Shown here in pieces: positions 1-9,092 of a DNA stretch of 64,000 nt (the first letter of the stretch is position 1; each line of letters begins with the position of its first letter). Origin of the DNA: Vibrio panuliri (GTDB taxonomy: Bacteria > Pseudomonadota > Gammaproteobacteria > Enterobacterales > Vibrionaceae). The stretch is from contig NZ_AP019655.1 in NCBI RefSeq assembly GCF_009938205.1, positions 744,001 through 808,000 of the forward strand. The letters are read 5' to 3'. The notes beneath the pieces were generated by a model, which saw nothing but the letters and a program-made list of their open reading frames with translations, made no database searches and was not told the origin of the DNA. The translations under genes and the position numbers were made by a program.

Positions 1-708
1 ATTCTCTTCTCCGAGTATATTTTCGGCAGGGACTTGGCAGTTCTCAAACACCAACTCACAAGTGTTTGAACCGCGCATTCCAAGCTTGTCCAGCTTTTGT
101 GCTTGAGAAAAACCAACAAAGCCTCGTTCAATAATAAATGCAGTAATACCTTTGGCGTTGGCACTTGGGTTTGTCTTAGCGTAAACCACGTAGGTATTGG
201 CATCGGGGCCGTTTGTGATCCACATTTTGTTGCCATTTAAAATAAAGTGATCACCTTTGCGCTCTGCTCGAAGTTGCATTGCGACCACATCGGAGCCCGC
301 TCCAGGTTCACTCATTGCTAATGCACCAACATGTTCACCAGATACGAGTTTAGGTAGGTATTTCTCTTTTTGAGCGGGGTTACCGTTGCGGTGGATTTGG
401 TTAACGCACAAGTTAGAATGTGCGCCGTAACTTAACCCAACGGATGCAGAAGCTCGGCTGATTTCTTCCATCGCAATAACGTGGGCCAAATAGCCCATAT
501 TGGCGCCACCGAACTGTTCTTCGATCGTGACGCCGAGCAGTCCCATATCGCCAAGTTTTGTCCAGAGGTGGTTGGGAAAGTCGTTTGATTGGTCAATAGA
601 TTGGGCAAGCGGAGCGATTTCGCTGGCTGCAAAGCTGTTGATTTGCTCACGGAGCAAATCAGTGTTCTCGTCATAGACGAATTTTAGGGAAGAGTAGGTC
701 GATTTCAT
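1..708 (-). CDS. liuA: Isovaleryl-CoA dehydrogenase, N-terminal part (cut by window edge)
   Basis: FAD-dependent dehydrogenase that oxidises isovaleryl-CoA to 3-methylcrotonyl-CoA in leucine breakdown, passing electrons to electron transfer flavoprotein. The 236 codons seen carry the acyl-CoA dehydrogenase N-terminal helical domain and the FAD/substrate motif MSEPGAGSD near residue 130, followed by WITNG and the start of the middle beta domain. The C-terminal helical domain lies beyond the left edge. The ATG at 708 has AAGGA just upstream. The gene sits 46 bp downstream of the MerR gene on the same strand, so liuR-liuA are probably co-transcribed. The assignment to isovaleryl-CoA rather than another short acyl-CoA rests on close similarity to LiuA and on the LiuR neighbour. 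Confidence 0.9.
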   Translation of the reverse strand, partial: MKSTYSSLKFVYDENTDLLREQINSFAASEIAPLAQSIDQSNDFPNHLWTKLGDMGLLGVTIEEQFGGANMGYLAHVIAMEEISRASASVGLSYGAHSNLCVNQIHRNGNPAQKEKYLPKLVSGEHVGALAMSEPGAGSDVVAMQLRAERKGDHFILNGNKMWITNGPDANTYVVYAKTNPSANAKGITAFIIERGFVGFSQAQKLDKLGMRGSNTCELVFENCQVPAENILGEEN

Positions 709-754
709 TGCTTATCCTTGCCAATAGCATCACCGACATCCTCTTAAACTGCGG

Positions 755-1141
755 TTAGATGACGCTATCACCTTTCATCGATTTAAGTGTATTTTCACAT
801 CGCAACTTGGCCGCATTAAGTTCCATCATTACCGCATTGATATCATTAGCTTGCTGCTGCAATGTTGCCTTTTTGTCTTCGATAAGCCGAATCATGTAGT
901 GCAACTGCTCTGTGCTTTGATCGGTATCGTAAAGCTCAAACAACTCTTTGATGTCTGCGAGGGAAAAGCCTAAGCGCTTCCCGCGCAGTATCAGTTTTAG
1001 TCTGATTCGGTCACGACCGTTATAGATACGTGTACTGCCTTTACGGTCAGGGGTGATTAGCCCTAAGTCTTCATAAAAGCGAATACTACGAGTAGTAATA
1101 TCAAACTCTTTAGCAAGTTCACTGATTTTAAATGTATTCAT
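755..1141 (-). CDS. liuR: MerR-family regulator of leucine/isovalerate catabolism
   Basis: A 128-residue one-component regulator. Residues 1-70 form a MerR winged helix-turn-helix (FKISELAKEFDITTRSIRFY, then the wing RKGSTRIYN), and residues 80-118 form the dimerising coiled coil. No metal-binding cysteine pair is present, as expected for the LiuR branch that senses branched-chain acyl-CoA intermediates rather than metals. It is first in a minus-strand operon with isovaleryl-CoA dehydrogenase and diverges from the thiolase operon. The 212-bp divergent region holds three copies of an ACGTTAACGT-like palindrome, the likely operator, so self-regulation and control of both operons are inferred. 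Confidence 0.85.
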   Translation of the reverse strand: MNTFKISELAKEFDITTRSIRFYEDLGLITPDRKGSTRIYNGRDRIRLKLILRGKRLGFSLADIKELFELYDTDQSTEQLHYMIRLIEDKKATLQQQANDINAVMMELNAAKLRCENTLKSMKGDSVI

Positions 1142-1186
1142 CCCTTAACCCTTGCGACTTTTGTATAACCTTTAATAAGAATATAC

Positions 1187-1338
1187 AACTCGTTAACGTT
1201 AAAGTAAATAAATTGCAGTATCTCTGGAGCCTTGAAATTACAGCCTTTTATCTAAAATGGCCTAGTTGAACCGTTCGACAATAACCTCATAACTTGACGT
1301 TAACGTAAATGTTAGTATAGTTATTACGTGAACGTCAA
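1187..1338. promoter_or_regulatory. Probable LiuR operator array in the divergent promoter
   Basis: Three related palindromes lie between liuR and the thiolase gene. They are TCGTTAACGT at 1190-1199, a perfect ACGTTAACGT at 1297-1306 inside TTGACGTTAACGTAA (1294-1308), and ACGTGAACGT at 1326-1335 inside TTACGTGAACGTCAA (1324-1338). The first lies toward the liuR side and the other two toward the thiolase operon. The TTnACGTnnACGTnAA form resembles the known gammaproteobacterial LiuR motif. Binding itself is inferred. Confidence 0.6.
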
Positions 1339-1353
1339 CAAAAGGTTAATAAA

Positions 1354-2532
1354 ATGAATCGTCAAACATGGATTGTTGGGGCAAAAAGAACACCTATCGG
1401 CGCTTTTCAAGGTATGTTTGCTCACACCGATGTGACTGAATTAGGTGCTTGTGCCATCCGCGCTGCACTTGCGGAGAGTCAACTGCCTGCTGATACCGTC
1501 AATGAAGTGTTTATCGGTTGTGTATTGCCAGCTGGTGTCGGTCAAGCTCCTGCGCGTCAGGCAAGTTTAAAGGCAGATATCCCTTATAGTGCGGGCTGTA
1601 CGACGTTAAATAAAGTATGTGGTTCAGGTATGAAGGCCGCAATGCTTGCGCATGATTTGATTCAAGCAGGCAGTGCGGACGTTGTTGTTGCGGGCGGTAT
1701 GGAAAACATGTCTGCTTCTCCTTATATATTGCCAAACGCGCGACAAGGTTTTCGTCTTGGTCACGATCAGGTGTTAGATCATATGTTTTATGACGGTCTG
1801 CAAGATTCCTATCAAGGTGAATTAATGGGCGTTTTTGCTGAGCAGACGGCGCAACGTTTCCAGTTCAGCCGTCAGAGCATGGATGATTGGGCTACTCAAT
1901 CGCTTAAGCGCGCTAAACACGCGATTGATCAGGGGTTGTTTAAGCAAGAAATTACCCCGGTAACGGTCAAGCTCAAGCAATCCACTGAAACGTATCAAGA
2001 AGATCAGCAGCCAAGCCAATTGGATGCGGCAAAAATTCCTACTCTAAGACCAGCATTTGCCAAAGAAGGCGCGGTGACCGCGGCAAACTCAAGCTCCATT
2101 TCTGATGGTGCATCAGCCATGGTGCTAGTGAGTAGCACTTTTGCGAAACAACATCAGTTGCAACCCCTCGCCAAAGTTCATGCTCATACAACACATGCCA
2201 GAGAGCCACAGGAGTTCACCATCGCGCCCGTGTATGCAATCGAAAAATTGTTAGACAAGTTGGGGTGGGATAAGTCGGATGTCGATTTATGGGAGATTAA
2301 TGAGGCTTTTGCTGTGGTCACTCAACATGCAGTCAAAACGTTGGAGTTGGATCCTGCAAAGGTGAATGTTCGTGGTGGTGCATGTGCTTTAGGTCATCCT
2401 ATCGGAGCAAGCGGAAACCGGATCATTGTTACCTTACTGCACGCACTTAAGCAGACTGGTGGCAAACGTGGCATTGCCTCTTTGTGTATAGGAGGCGGTG
2501 AAGCTACCGCCATTGCGATTGAGATCGACTAA
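1354..2532 (+). CDS. Acetyl-CoA C-acyltransferase (thiolase)
   Basis: Biosynthetic/degradative thiolase that interconverts acetoacetyl-CoA and acetyl-CoA or cleaves a short 3-ketoacyl-CoA. At 392 residues it has the usual family length. The acyl-accepting Cys89 lies in NKVCGSGM, His348 in ALGHPIGASG and the second catalytic Cys378 in SLCIGGGEA. It is the first gene of a plus-strand operon behind the LiuR-like operators. In a leucine/valine region it plausibly handles acetoacetyl-CoA or a related ketoacyl-CoA. The exact chain length cannot be told from sequence. Confidence 0.88.
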   Translation: MNRQTWIVGAKRTPIGAFQGMFAHTDVTELGACAIRAALAESQLPADTVNEVFIGCVLPAGVGQAPARQASLKADIPYSAGCTTLNKVCGSGMKAAMLAHDLIQAGSADVVVAGGMENMSASPYILPNARQGFRLGHDQVLDHMFYDGLQDSYQGELMGVFAEQTAQRFQFSRQSMDDWATQSLKRAKHAIDQGLFKQEITPVTVKLKQSTETYQEDQQPSQLDAAKIPTLRPAFAKEGAVTAANSSSISDGASAMVLVSSTFAKQHQLQPLAKVHAHTTHAREPQEFTIAPVYAIEKLLDKLGWDKSDVDLWEINEAFAVVTQHAVKTLELDPAKVNVRGGACALGHPIGASGNRIIVTLLHALKQTGGKRGIASLCIGGGEATAIAIEID

Positions 2533-2608
2533 CCGGATTTTAACAACACGGGTGTCTTAGGCTAGCTAACGATGCTCATTGAAAATTGAAAGATACAAGG
2601 ACGTCAGC

Positions 2609-4102
2609 ATGACAGAAAGAGTAAAGCAATATATCAATGGTGAGTTTGCCAGTTCTCAATCCGAACAATGGGTGGCAGTGACGAACCCAGCAAGCAATGA
2701 CGTGATCGCAGAAGTGCCATGTGCGACTGAGTCAGAAATGAATGCTGCCATTGCCAGTGCTGCGAAAGTGTTTCAAACGTGGAAGGAAGTCGCGGCACCA
2801 GAACGTGCTCGATTAATGCTCCGTTATCAACATATTCTCAAAGAGAATCACGACAAAATTGCCATTTTATTGTCCAGTGAAACGGGCAAAACCCTCGCGG
2901 ATGCGAAAGGTGATGTCTGGCGGGGTATTGAAGTGGTGGAGCAAGCCGCCAATATTTGTAGCGCGATGATGGGCGAAACTGTTGAAAATGTTGCAACAGG
3001 GATCGACGGTTACTCTTATGTCCAACCTCTTGGTGTGTGCGCGGGGATCACCCCGTTTAACTTTCCTGCAATGATTCCGTTATGGATGTTCCCAATGGCT
3101 ATTGCGTGTGGCAATACCTTCGTGCTGAAGCCTTCAGAGCAAGTGCCGTTAACTGCAATGCTATTGGCTGAGTTGTTTGAGAAAGCGGGTGCACCGAAAG
3201 GTGTGCTGCAGATCGTCCATGGTAAGAAAGAGCAAGTGGACTTTATTCTTACGGATCCAAGAGTGCGTACTATCTCGTTCGTCGGATCGGTATCTGTTGG
3301 TGAATATATCTATAAAACAGGGACTGATAATCTCAAACGTGTGCAGTCTTTTGCCGGCGCCAAGAATCACATGGTAATTATGCCTGACGCCAATAAACAG
3401 CAAGTGATCAACAATCTAGTCGGCGCTTCAGTTGGGGCTGCAGGACAGCGTTGTATGGCAATCTCTGTTGCGGTTTTCGTTGGAGAAACCAAACAATGGA
3501 TACCAGAGCTTAAGGAGGCGTTAGCTCAAGTTCAACCGGGAGCATGGGATGACGAGCAAGCTGGTTATGGACCTTTGATTAGTCCACAAGCTAAGCAACG
3601 TGTGGTGAACTTAATTAACGAAGGCAAAGCGGCAGGCGCGAACTGTCTCTTGGATGGTTCAGATTGCCAAGTTGCTGGCTTGCCAAACGGAAATTGGGTT
3701 GGTCCGACACTGTTTAGCAATGTAACGACAGAGATGTCTATTTATACCGAGGAGATCTTTGGCCCGGTATTGCTCACCATGGAAGCGGAAGATCTTGATG
3801 AAGCGATCGCTCTGGTAAATTCGAGTCCGTTTGGTAATGGTACCTCAATCTTTACTGCCAATGGTGCTGCGGCACGTAAGTATCAGCACAACATAGAAGT
3901 GGGGAATGTTGGTATCAACGTTCCGATCCCCGTGCCACTGCCGTTTTTCTCATTTACTGGTTGGAAGGGGAGTTTCTATGGTGATTTACACGCCTATGGT
4001 AAGCAAGCGGTGCGCTTTTTTACTGAAACCAAAACGGTCACAGCGCGCTGGTTCGATGACGACATTCCAAGCGGTCCAAATATGACGATTCAACTTAAAT
4101 AA
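2609..4102 (+). CDS. mmsA: Methylmalonate-semialdehyde dehydrogenase (CoA-acylating)
   Basis: Oxidises methylmalonate semialdehyde with NAD and CoA to propionyl-CoA, the last step of valine breakdown. It is an aldehyde dehydrogenase-fold enzyme of 497 residues. It shows ITPFNFPAM near residue 150, the [10 protein letters not shown] cofactor motif near 170 and the nucleophile Cys282 in GAAGQRCMA, the context typical of MmsA. A TTG 30 bases upstream is in frame, but the ATG at 2609 follows AAGGA (2597-2601) at normal spacing and is the better start. It lies 76 bp after the thiolase, and a hairpin follows it before the next gene. Confidence 0.92.
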   Translation: MTERVKQYINGEFASSQSEQWVAVTNPASNDVIAEVPCATESEMNAAIASAAKVFQTWKEVAAPERARLMLRYQHILKENHDKIAILLSSETGKTLADAKGDVWRGIEVVEQAANICSAMMGETVENVATGIDGYSYVQPLGVCAGITPFNFPAMIPLWMFPMAIACGNTFVLKPSEQVPLTAMLLAELFEKAGAPKGVLQIVHGKKEQVDFILTDPRVRTISFVGSVSVGEYIYKTGTDNLKRVQSFAGAKNHMVIMPDANKQQVINNLVGASVGAAGQRCMAISVAVFVGETKQWIPELKEALAQVQPGAWDDEQAGYGPLISPQAKQRVVNLINEGKAAGANCLLDGSDCQVAGLPNGNWVGPTLFSNVTTEMSIYTEEIFGPVLLTMEAEDLDEAIALVNSSPFGNGTSIFTANGAAARKYQHNIEVGNVGINVPIPVPLPFFSFTGWKGSFYGDLHAYGKQAVRFFTETKTVTARWFDDDIPSGPNMTIQLK

Positions 4103-4111
4103 ATATTGAAA

Positions 4112-4141
4112 CCAACAGCCAATCGAAGTGTTGGCTGTTGG
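4112..4141 (+). other. Intra-operon hairpin between mmsA and acyl-CoA dehydrogenase
   Basis: CCAACAGCCAA (4112-4122) and TTGGCTGTTGG (4131-4141) form an 11-bp perfect stem with an 8-base loop. No run of T follows, so it does not look like a full intrinsic terminator. It could be an mRNA-stabilising or processing hairpin, or an attenuating one. Confidence 0.5.
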
Positions 4142-4173
4142 TGCTATGGCGATAACAGAGTTGAGGTTTCAAG

Positions 4174-5328
4174 ATGGATTTTGAGTTAAGTGAAGATCAA
4201 TTAGCATTTGCTGAGGCAGCCAAACAATTTGCAGAACAAATGCTTGCACCCAATGCCGCACAATGGGATGAAGAAGCGATTTTTCCTAAAGAGATACTTC
4301 GTCAGGCCGGAGAACTTGGCTTTCTAAGCATTTATACACCAGAAGATCATGGTGGCATGGGGTTATCGCGACTAGACGCTGCGATAATCTTTGAGCAGCT
4401 TGCGATGGGATGTACTGCAACCACCGCATTTATGACCATTCATAATATGGCGACATGGATGATCACCTCTTTTGCAAAAACCGAAGTTGCTGCTCAATTT
4501 AGTGAGCAACTCGTCTCCGGTGAACAACTTGCGTCTTACTGTCTAACAGAACCCAATGCTGGCTCAGATGCGGCATCGCTAACCACAAGTGCACAGCGGC
4601 AAGGGGACGAGTTTGTCTTAAATGGTTCAAAAGTCTTTATTTCTGGAGCTGGAGACACTGACGTACTGGTGGTGATGGCACGCTCTTGTGGTGAAGGTGC
4701 CAATGGTATTTCTGCGTTTATTGTACCTGCCAATAGTGAAGGGATCAGCTACGGTAAGAAAGAGGCGAAAATGGGTTGGAACTGTCAACCAACGAGAATG
4801 ATTAGCTTTGAGAATGTCAGAATTCCAGCCGACTATTTACTCGGCGAAGAGGGTGAGGGCTTTAAGTTTGCCATGCTCGGGTTGGACGGTGGGCGAATTA
4901 ACATTGCTACCTGTTCGGTAGGTACCGCTCAGCAAGCTCTTAACGAAGCCAAGCAATACATGACTGAACGCAAGCAGTTCGGTCGCACCTTAGCTCATTT
5001 TCAAGCGTTACAGTTTAAGTTGGCTGACATGGCAACGGATCTGGTTGCTGCAAGGCAAATGGTCAGGCTTGCTGCTGCAAAACTTGATGCGGGTCATTCT
5101 GAGAAAACGGCCTACTGTGCAATGGCAAAACGATTTGCCACCGACGTCGGTTTTCAAGTTTGCGACCAAGCGCTGCAAATACATGGCGGTTATGGCTACA
5201 TTAAAGAGTATCCGGTTGAGAGGCACTTTAGGGATGTGCGCGTCCATCAAATATTAGAAGGAACCAATGAAATCATGCGGCTAATCATCGCTAGGCGCAT
5301 GCTGGCAGAAGGCGTTGAGTTGGTTTAG
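4174..5328 (+). CDS. Acyl-CoA dehydrogenase, probably isobutyryl-CoA dehydrogenase
   Basis: Short-chain acyl-CoA dehydrogenase of 384 residues, full family length. It has LTEPNAGSD near residues 125-132 for FAD and substrate binding, RKQFGR in the C-terminal domain, the IHGGYGYIKEYPVER signature and the catalytic base Glu362 in LEGTNEI. With mmsA, the hydrolase and mmsB alongside, the expected reaction is isobutyryl-CoA to methacrylyl-CoA in valine catabolism. Pairing with an enoyl-CoA hydratase 76 bp downstream supports this. 2-methylbutyryl-CoA is an alternative substrate. Confidence 0.87.
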   Translation: MDFELSEDQLAFAEAAKQFAEQMLAPNAAQWDEEAIFPKEILRQAGELGFLSIYTPEDHGGMGLSRLDAAIIFEQLAMGCTATTAFMTIHNMATWMITSFAKTEVAAQFSEQLVSGEQLASYCLTEPNAGSDAASLTTSAQRQGDEFVLNGSKVFISGAGDTDVLVVMARSCGEGANGISAFIVPANSEGISYGKKEAKMGWNCQPTRMISFENVRIPADYLLGEEGEGFKFAMLGLDGGRINIATCSVGTAQQALNEAKQYMTERKQFGRTLAHFQALQFKLADMATDLVAARQMVRLAAAKLDAGHSEKTAYCAMAKRFATDVGFQVCDQALQIHGGYGYIKEYPVERHFRDVRVHQILEGTNEIMRLIIARRMLAEGVELV

Positions 5329-5404
5329 CCGTACATCTTATTTAAGCATCTAATCTAACGCTGATTGGCATGCTCTACCGTTTACTTATCTAAAGGACTG
5401 GACA

Positions 5405-6181
5405 ATGACAGAATTGATCAAACTCGAGAGAACCGATCATATCGCCCAGGTGACGATTAACAATCCTCCCGCCAACACATGGACACTAGCGTCGCTAAAG
5501 CATCTAAAATCGCTTGCATTAGAGCTGAGTCAAGATCGCACCATTTATGCTTTAGTTATCACCGGACAGGGGAGCAAGTTTTTTTCAGCGGGCGCGGACT
5601 TAAATACCTTTGCTTCTGGTGATAAATCGCAGGCATTGGATATGGCGTTCGCTTTTGGTGAGGCATTTGAGGCGTTGTCGGCTTTTGATGGGGTGACGAT
5701 AGCAGCAATTAACGGTTATGCGATGGGAGGCGGCTTAGAAGTCGCGCTCGCGTGCGATATTCGAATTGTTGAACAGCAAGCGCAACTGGCGCTCCCCGAA
5801 GCTTCTGTAGGTTTACTTCCTTGTGCTGGAGGTACGCAAAACTTGACCGCTTTGGTTGGAGAAGGATGGGCAAAACGGATGATTTTGTGTGGCGAGCGAG
5901 TTGATGCATTGACCGCAGAGCGTATTGGGTTGGCTGAACAAGTCGTTGAGACTGGCGAAGCACTCAAGGTGGCGATGTCGCTTGCAAGTCAAGTTGCGAA
6001 GCAATCGCCTAGTTCGGTGAGTGCTTGTAAAACGTTAATTCAGAATCACCGAACGAATACGCATGCCGCAGGGTTGGTGTTAGAGCGAGAGTTATTTATG
6101 CAACTGTTTAATACCAACGATCAACAAGAAGGCGTTAACGCGTTTTTGCAAAAACGTGCACCTAACTGGACCAACAGTTAA
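5405..6181 (+). CDS. Enoyl-CoA hydratase, probably methacrylyl-CoA hydratase
   Basis: Crotonase-fold hydratase of 258 residues. The oxyanion-hole segments are FFSAGADL (about 59-66) and GYAMGGGLEVALACD (about 104-118). Both catalytic glutamates of the hydratase family are present, Glu112 in GGGLE and Glu132 in LPEASVG. Position between isobutyryl-CoA dehydrogenase and 3-hydroxyisobutyryl-CoA hydrolase makes hydration of methacrylyl-CoA the likely job. Its stop lies 10 bases before the next start, so the two are translated from one message. Confidence 0.85.
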   Translation: MTELIKLERTDHIAQVTINNPPANTWTLASLKHLKSLALELSQDRTIYALVITGQGSKFFSAGADLNTFASGDKSQALDMAFAFGEAFEALSAFDGVTIAAINGYAMGGGLEVALACDIRIVEQQAQLALPEASVGLLPCAGGTQNLTALVGEGWAKRMILCGERVDALTAERIGLAEQVVETGEALKVAMSLASQVAKQSPSSVSACKTLIQNHRTNTHAAGLVLERELFMQLFNTNDQQEGVNAFLQKRAPNWTNS

Positions 6182-6191
6182 AGGAGATTTT

Positions 6192-7322
6192 ATGACAGGT
6201 ATGGTTAATTTCTCTCATCAACACTGCCGTGACGGTTCCGTGATTGGCATAGCTGAGCTTTGTAATCCTTCGTCGCTTAATGCTCTTGACTATCAAATGA
6301 TTGAGCAACTCTACCACCAACTGCTTCAATGGCAAGACGATGAAAATATTGTCGCTGTTATGTTACACGGTCACGGAGAAAAAGCATTTTGTGCAGGTGG
6401 TGATGTTCAAGCGATGTATCGCGCGTTAGAGACCAAAGAGCAGGATTTTGAGCATGCTTTTGACGTGACTGCCGACTTCTTTACGTTGGAGTACCGTTGT
6501 GACTTTCTGATCCACACGTATAGAAAACCTATCATCGCGTGGGGACACGGATATTTAATGGGCGGTGGTGTCGGGCTGTTTATGGGGGCGAGTCATCGCG
6601 TCGTTGATTCCAATACTCGTTTCGCAATGCCGGAAGTAAAAATTGGCCTCTATCCTGATGTTGGCGGTACCTATTTCCTAAGCCAGATCCCTCAACACTT
6701 GGCACTGTTTATTGCCCTAACAGCTTGCCAAATCAATGCATCTGATATGCAAGCGCTAGGCTTGAGTGAATGGATAATTGATGCCACTGACAAGCACAGT
6801 GTGCTTGATCAACTGAGTCAAATTGAGTGGAAACAACAACATGATGTTGAGATGACCATTTCGTCGGTATTAAGTCATCGTCATCATAGTGAGGATATCC
6901 CCGGATGGTTGATGTCTCATTCATCAGTCATTGAACAGGTTTGCCAAGGTGATTTAGAGCAAATTGTCAGTGCGATTGGACAAATCGACACCGAGGACAA
7001 ATGGTTACGTAGTGCGCAAAAGACTACCGCCTATGCGAGTCCATTGTCGTTGCACCTCTGCTACCAACAACTGACGCAGTATCATGACCTAACACTAAAA
7101 GAATGCTTTGAGTTGGAGTTCGGATTAACTTTGCGTTGCGGACTGGAAGGTGATTTTCGCGAAGGGGTGCGAGCGTTGTTGGTGGACAAAACCAATCAAC
7201 CTAAGTGGCTGCACGCGAATGTTTCCGAAGTGACCCCGCAAGAGCTGGCTCGCTTCTTTTCTCCGATAAATTCTCCTCAATACCCGCTCACAAACAGAAA
7301 TGACGTCAGTGTGATTTTATAA
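6192..7322 (+). CDS. 3-hydroxyisobutyryl-CoA hydrolase
   Basis: Releases free 3-hydroxyisobutyrate from its CoA ester in valine breakdown. It belongs to the hydrolase branch of the crotonase superfamily, recognised by KAFCAGGDVQAMY near residue 65, GYLMGGGVGLFMGASHRV, and PEVKIGLYPDVGGTYFLS. The 376-residue length matches bacterial HIBCH proteins. The start at 6192 follows AAGGAG. An upstream in-frame start inside the preceding gene lacks such a site. Its last codons and stop fall inside a 23-bp tandem duplication that also copies the ribosome binding site of mmsB. Confidence 0.9.
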   Translation: MTGMVNFSHQHCRDGSVIGIAELCNPSSLNALDYQMIEQLYHQLLQWQDDENIVAVMLHGHGEKAFCAGGDVQAMYRALETKEQDFEHAFDVTADFFTLEYRCDFLIHTYRKPIIAWGHGYLMGGGVGLFMGASHRVVDSNTRFAMPEVKIGLYPDVGGTYFLSQIPQHLALFIALTACQINASDMQALGLSEWIIDATDKHSVLDQLSQIEWKQQHDVEMTISSVLSHRHHSEDIPGWLMSHSSVIEQVCQGDLEQIVSAIGQIDTEDKWLRSAQKTTAYASPLSLHLCYQQLTQYHDLTLKECFELEFGLTLRCGLEGDFREGVRALLVDKTNQPKWLHANVSEVTPQELARFFSPINSPQYPLTNRNDVSVIL

Positions 7323-7355
7323 GGACATATGATGTGATTTTATAAGGACATATGA
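7310..7355 (+). repeat. Perfect 23-bp tandem duplication spanning a stop codon and a ribosome binding site
   Basis: Bases 7310-7332 are repeated exactly at 7333-7355. Each copy contains a TAA, the Shine-Dalgarno AAGGA and an ATG. The first copy ends the hydrolase gene and leaves ATG ATG TGA, a two-codon open frame at 7329. The second copy supplies the real mmsB start. Confidence 0.95.
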
Positions 7356-8251
7356 TGAACAAAATTACCTTTATTGGTCTTGGTAACATGGGAACACCCA
7401 TGGCTAAGAATCTGTTGAAAGCAGGATTACAGGTTGAAGTGTTTGACCTGAATCCGAACGCGACTTTAGAGCTAACAGAAATGGGTGCGACGAGCGCAAG
7501 TTCTTTACAGCAAGCGGTCATCGGTGCTGACGTTGTGATTACCATGCTACCAGCAGGCCAACACGTACAAAGCGTTTACTTGGGCCCTAACGGGGTACTG
7601 GAGAGTGCCGAAGAAGGGACACTTTTGATCGACTCTTCGACCATCGACCCAGCGACAGCACGCCAAGTCGCGACGCAGGCAAATGAACACGGCCTTGCTT
7701 TTGTTGATGCTCCGGTTTCAGGCGGGGTTGCAGGGGCAGGGGCCGGCACTCTTACGTTTATTGTTGGTGGAAGCGACGAGAGCTTTGCTCAGGCGAGGGA
7801 TATCCTACAACACATGGGTAAAAACATTTTTCATGCTGGCGATGCAGGATCTGGGCAAGTAGCAAAGATCTGTAACAACATGATGTTGGGCATTTTAATG
7901 AGTGGGACTTGCGAGGCGCTTAATTTGGGGATCGACAATGGATTAGACCCGAAAGTATTGTCCGATATTATGCTCCAGAGTTCCGGGCGCAACTGGGCGC
8001 TAGAACTCTATAATCCATGCCCTAATGTTATGGAGACCGCTCCGGCGAGTAACGGCTATCAAGGTGGATTTATGACGCAGTTGATGGCAAAAGATCTGGG
8101 GTTAGCCATGGAAGCGGCAGTGGCAAGTCATTCGTCCACACCAATGGGGAGTGTTGCCCGCAATCTTTTTAACATTCACTCTAGTCAAGGTAACGGGAAC
8201 AAAGATTTTTCTAGTTTGTTTGAGTTTTATCAGCAACAGTCAAAAGGCTAA
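7355..8251 (+). CDS. mmsB: 3-hydroxyisobutyrate dehydrogenase
   Basis: NAD-dependent oxidation of 3-hydroxyisobutyrate to methylmalonate semialdehyde, the substrate of MmsA. It has 298 residues. The N-terminal Rossmann motif is FIGLGNMGTPMAKNL, the family signature DAPVSGGVAGAGAGTL lies near residue 120 and the catalytic lysine lies in GSGQVAKICNNM. Two adjacent ATGs (7352 and 7355) are possible. The second has the better distance from AAGGA at 7344-7348. It lies directly after the hydrolase and 9 bases before the SDR gene. Confidence 0.92.
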   Translation: MNKITFIGLGNMGTPMAKNLLKAGLQVEVFDLNPNATLELTEMGATSASSLQQAVIGADVVITMLPAGQHVQSVYLGPNGVLESAEEGTLLIDSSTIDPATARQVATQANEHGLAFVDAPVSGGVAGAGAGTLTFIVGGSDESFAQARDILQHMGKNIFHAGDAGSGQVAKICNNMMLGILMSGTCEALNLGIDNGLDPKVLSDIMLQSSGRNWALELYNPCPNVMETAPASNGYQGGFMTQLMAKDLGLAMEAAVASHSSTPMGSVARNLFNIHSSQGNGNKDFSSLFEFYQQQSKG

Positions 8252-8260
8252 GGAGTGCCG

Positions 8261-9019
8261 ATGGAGTTAGCGAACAAAGTCATTGCGGTTACTGGCGCAA
8301 GTCATGGGCTGGGGCGCCAAATAGCGATTTCATTAGCCGCCAATGGCGTCAACCTAGCTCTGATTGATCTTGAAATAGCAGAGTTGGAGCAAACGATCGA
8401 AGCGTGCCTTCAGCATGGAGTGAGTGCGCGCGGATACCAAGCAAACGTTACGGACGAAGGGCAGGTTGTCGCAACATTTCAGCGAATTGAAGCGGATTTT
8501 AACCAACTAAATGGGTTGGTAAACAACGCAGGGATTATGCGTGATGGACTGTTTGTAAAGCTCAAAGATGGGCAAATGACGGCGATGTCGCTAGAGCAAT
8601 TTCAGTCAGTGATGGATGTGAATGTAACCGGCAGTTTTTTGTGTGGACGCGAGGCGGCTAAGACAATGCTTAATACTGATAGCAAAGGGGTGCTGATCAA
8701 TATTTCTAGCGTCGCGCGGGCGGGAAATATCGGGCAAACCAATTACTCAGCATCGAAAGCTGCAGTAGCGGCGATGGCAACGGTATGGGCAAAGGAACTC
8801 GGTCGCTACGGCATCCGTTCTATGGCCATCGCACCAGGGGTGATAAAAACTGCGATGACAGATCAAATCAAACCGCAAGCCATGGAACGGCTGATCTCAA
8901 TGGTGCCCGTCGGCCGTTTAGGTCAGGCATCGGAAATCGCTTCGACGGTTAAGTACATATTTGAAAATGATTTCTTAACAGGTCGCGTGATTGAAATCGA
9001 TGGTGGGATACGAATGTAA
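8261..9019 (+). CDS. SDR-family NAD(P)-dependent oxidoreductase
   Basis: Short-chain dehydrogenase of 252 residues acting on a hydroxyacyl or keto substrate. It has the cofactor motif GASHGLGRQIA near the N-terminus, NNAG near residue 86, and the catalytic Ser, Tyr and Lys in SSVARAG and YSASK. The C-terminal VIEIDGGIRM is typical of FabG-like enzymes. The ATG at 8261 follows AAGGAG (8250-8255). A GTG six bases earlier overlaps that site and is unlikely. As the last gene of the valine operon it may be a 3-hydroxyacyl-CoA dehydrogenase of the isoleucine branch, which is an inference from position only. Confidence 0.8.
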   Translation: MELANKVIAVTGASHGLGRQIAISLAANGVNLALIDLEIAELEQTIEACLQHGVSARGYQANVTDEGQVVATFQRIEADFNQLNGLVNNAGIMRDGLFVKLKDGQMTAMSLEQFQSVMDVNVTGSFLCGREAAKTMLNTDSKGVLINISSVARAGNIGQTNYSASKAAVAAMATVWAKELGRYGIRSMAIAPGVIKTAMTDQIKPQAMERLISMVPVGRLGQASEIASTVKYIFENDFLTGRVIEIDGGIRM

Positions 9020-9056
9020 ACAAGGCTGGCAGACGCATCAGAACCTTAAGTGTTTT

Positions 9057-9084
9057 AGCGTTTGAACCATGCCAGTCAAACGCT
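9057..9084. terminator. Hairpin between convergent SDR and DMT genes
   Basis: AGCGTTTGA (9057-9065) pairs with TCAAACGCT (9076-9084) across a 10-base loop. On the minus strand the stem is followed by a short A/T stretch. It sits between two convergent stops, so it probably ends both transcripts, though the T tract is weak. Confidence 0.5.
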
Positions 9085-9092
9085 ATCCCTTA

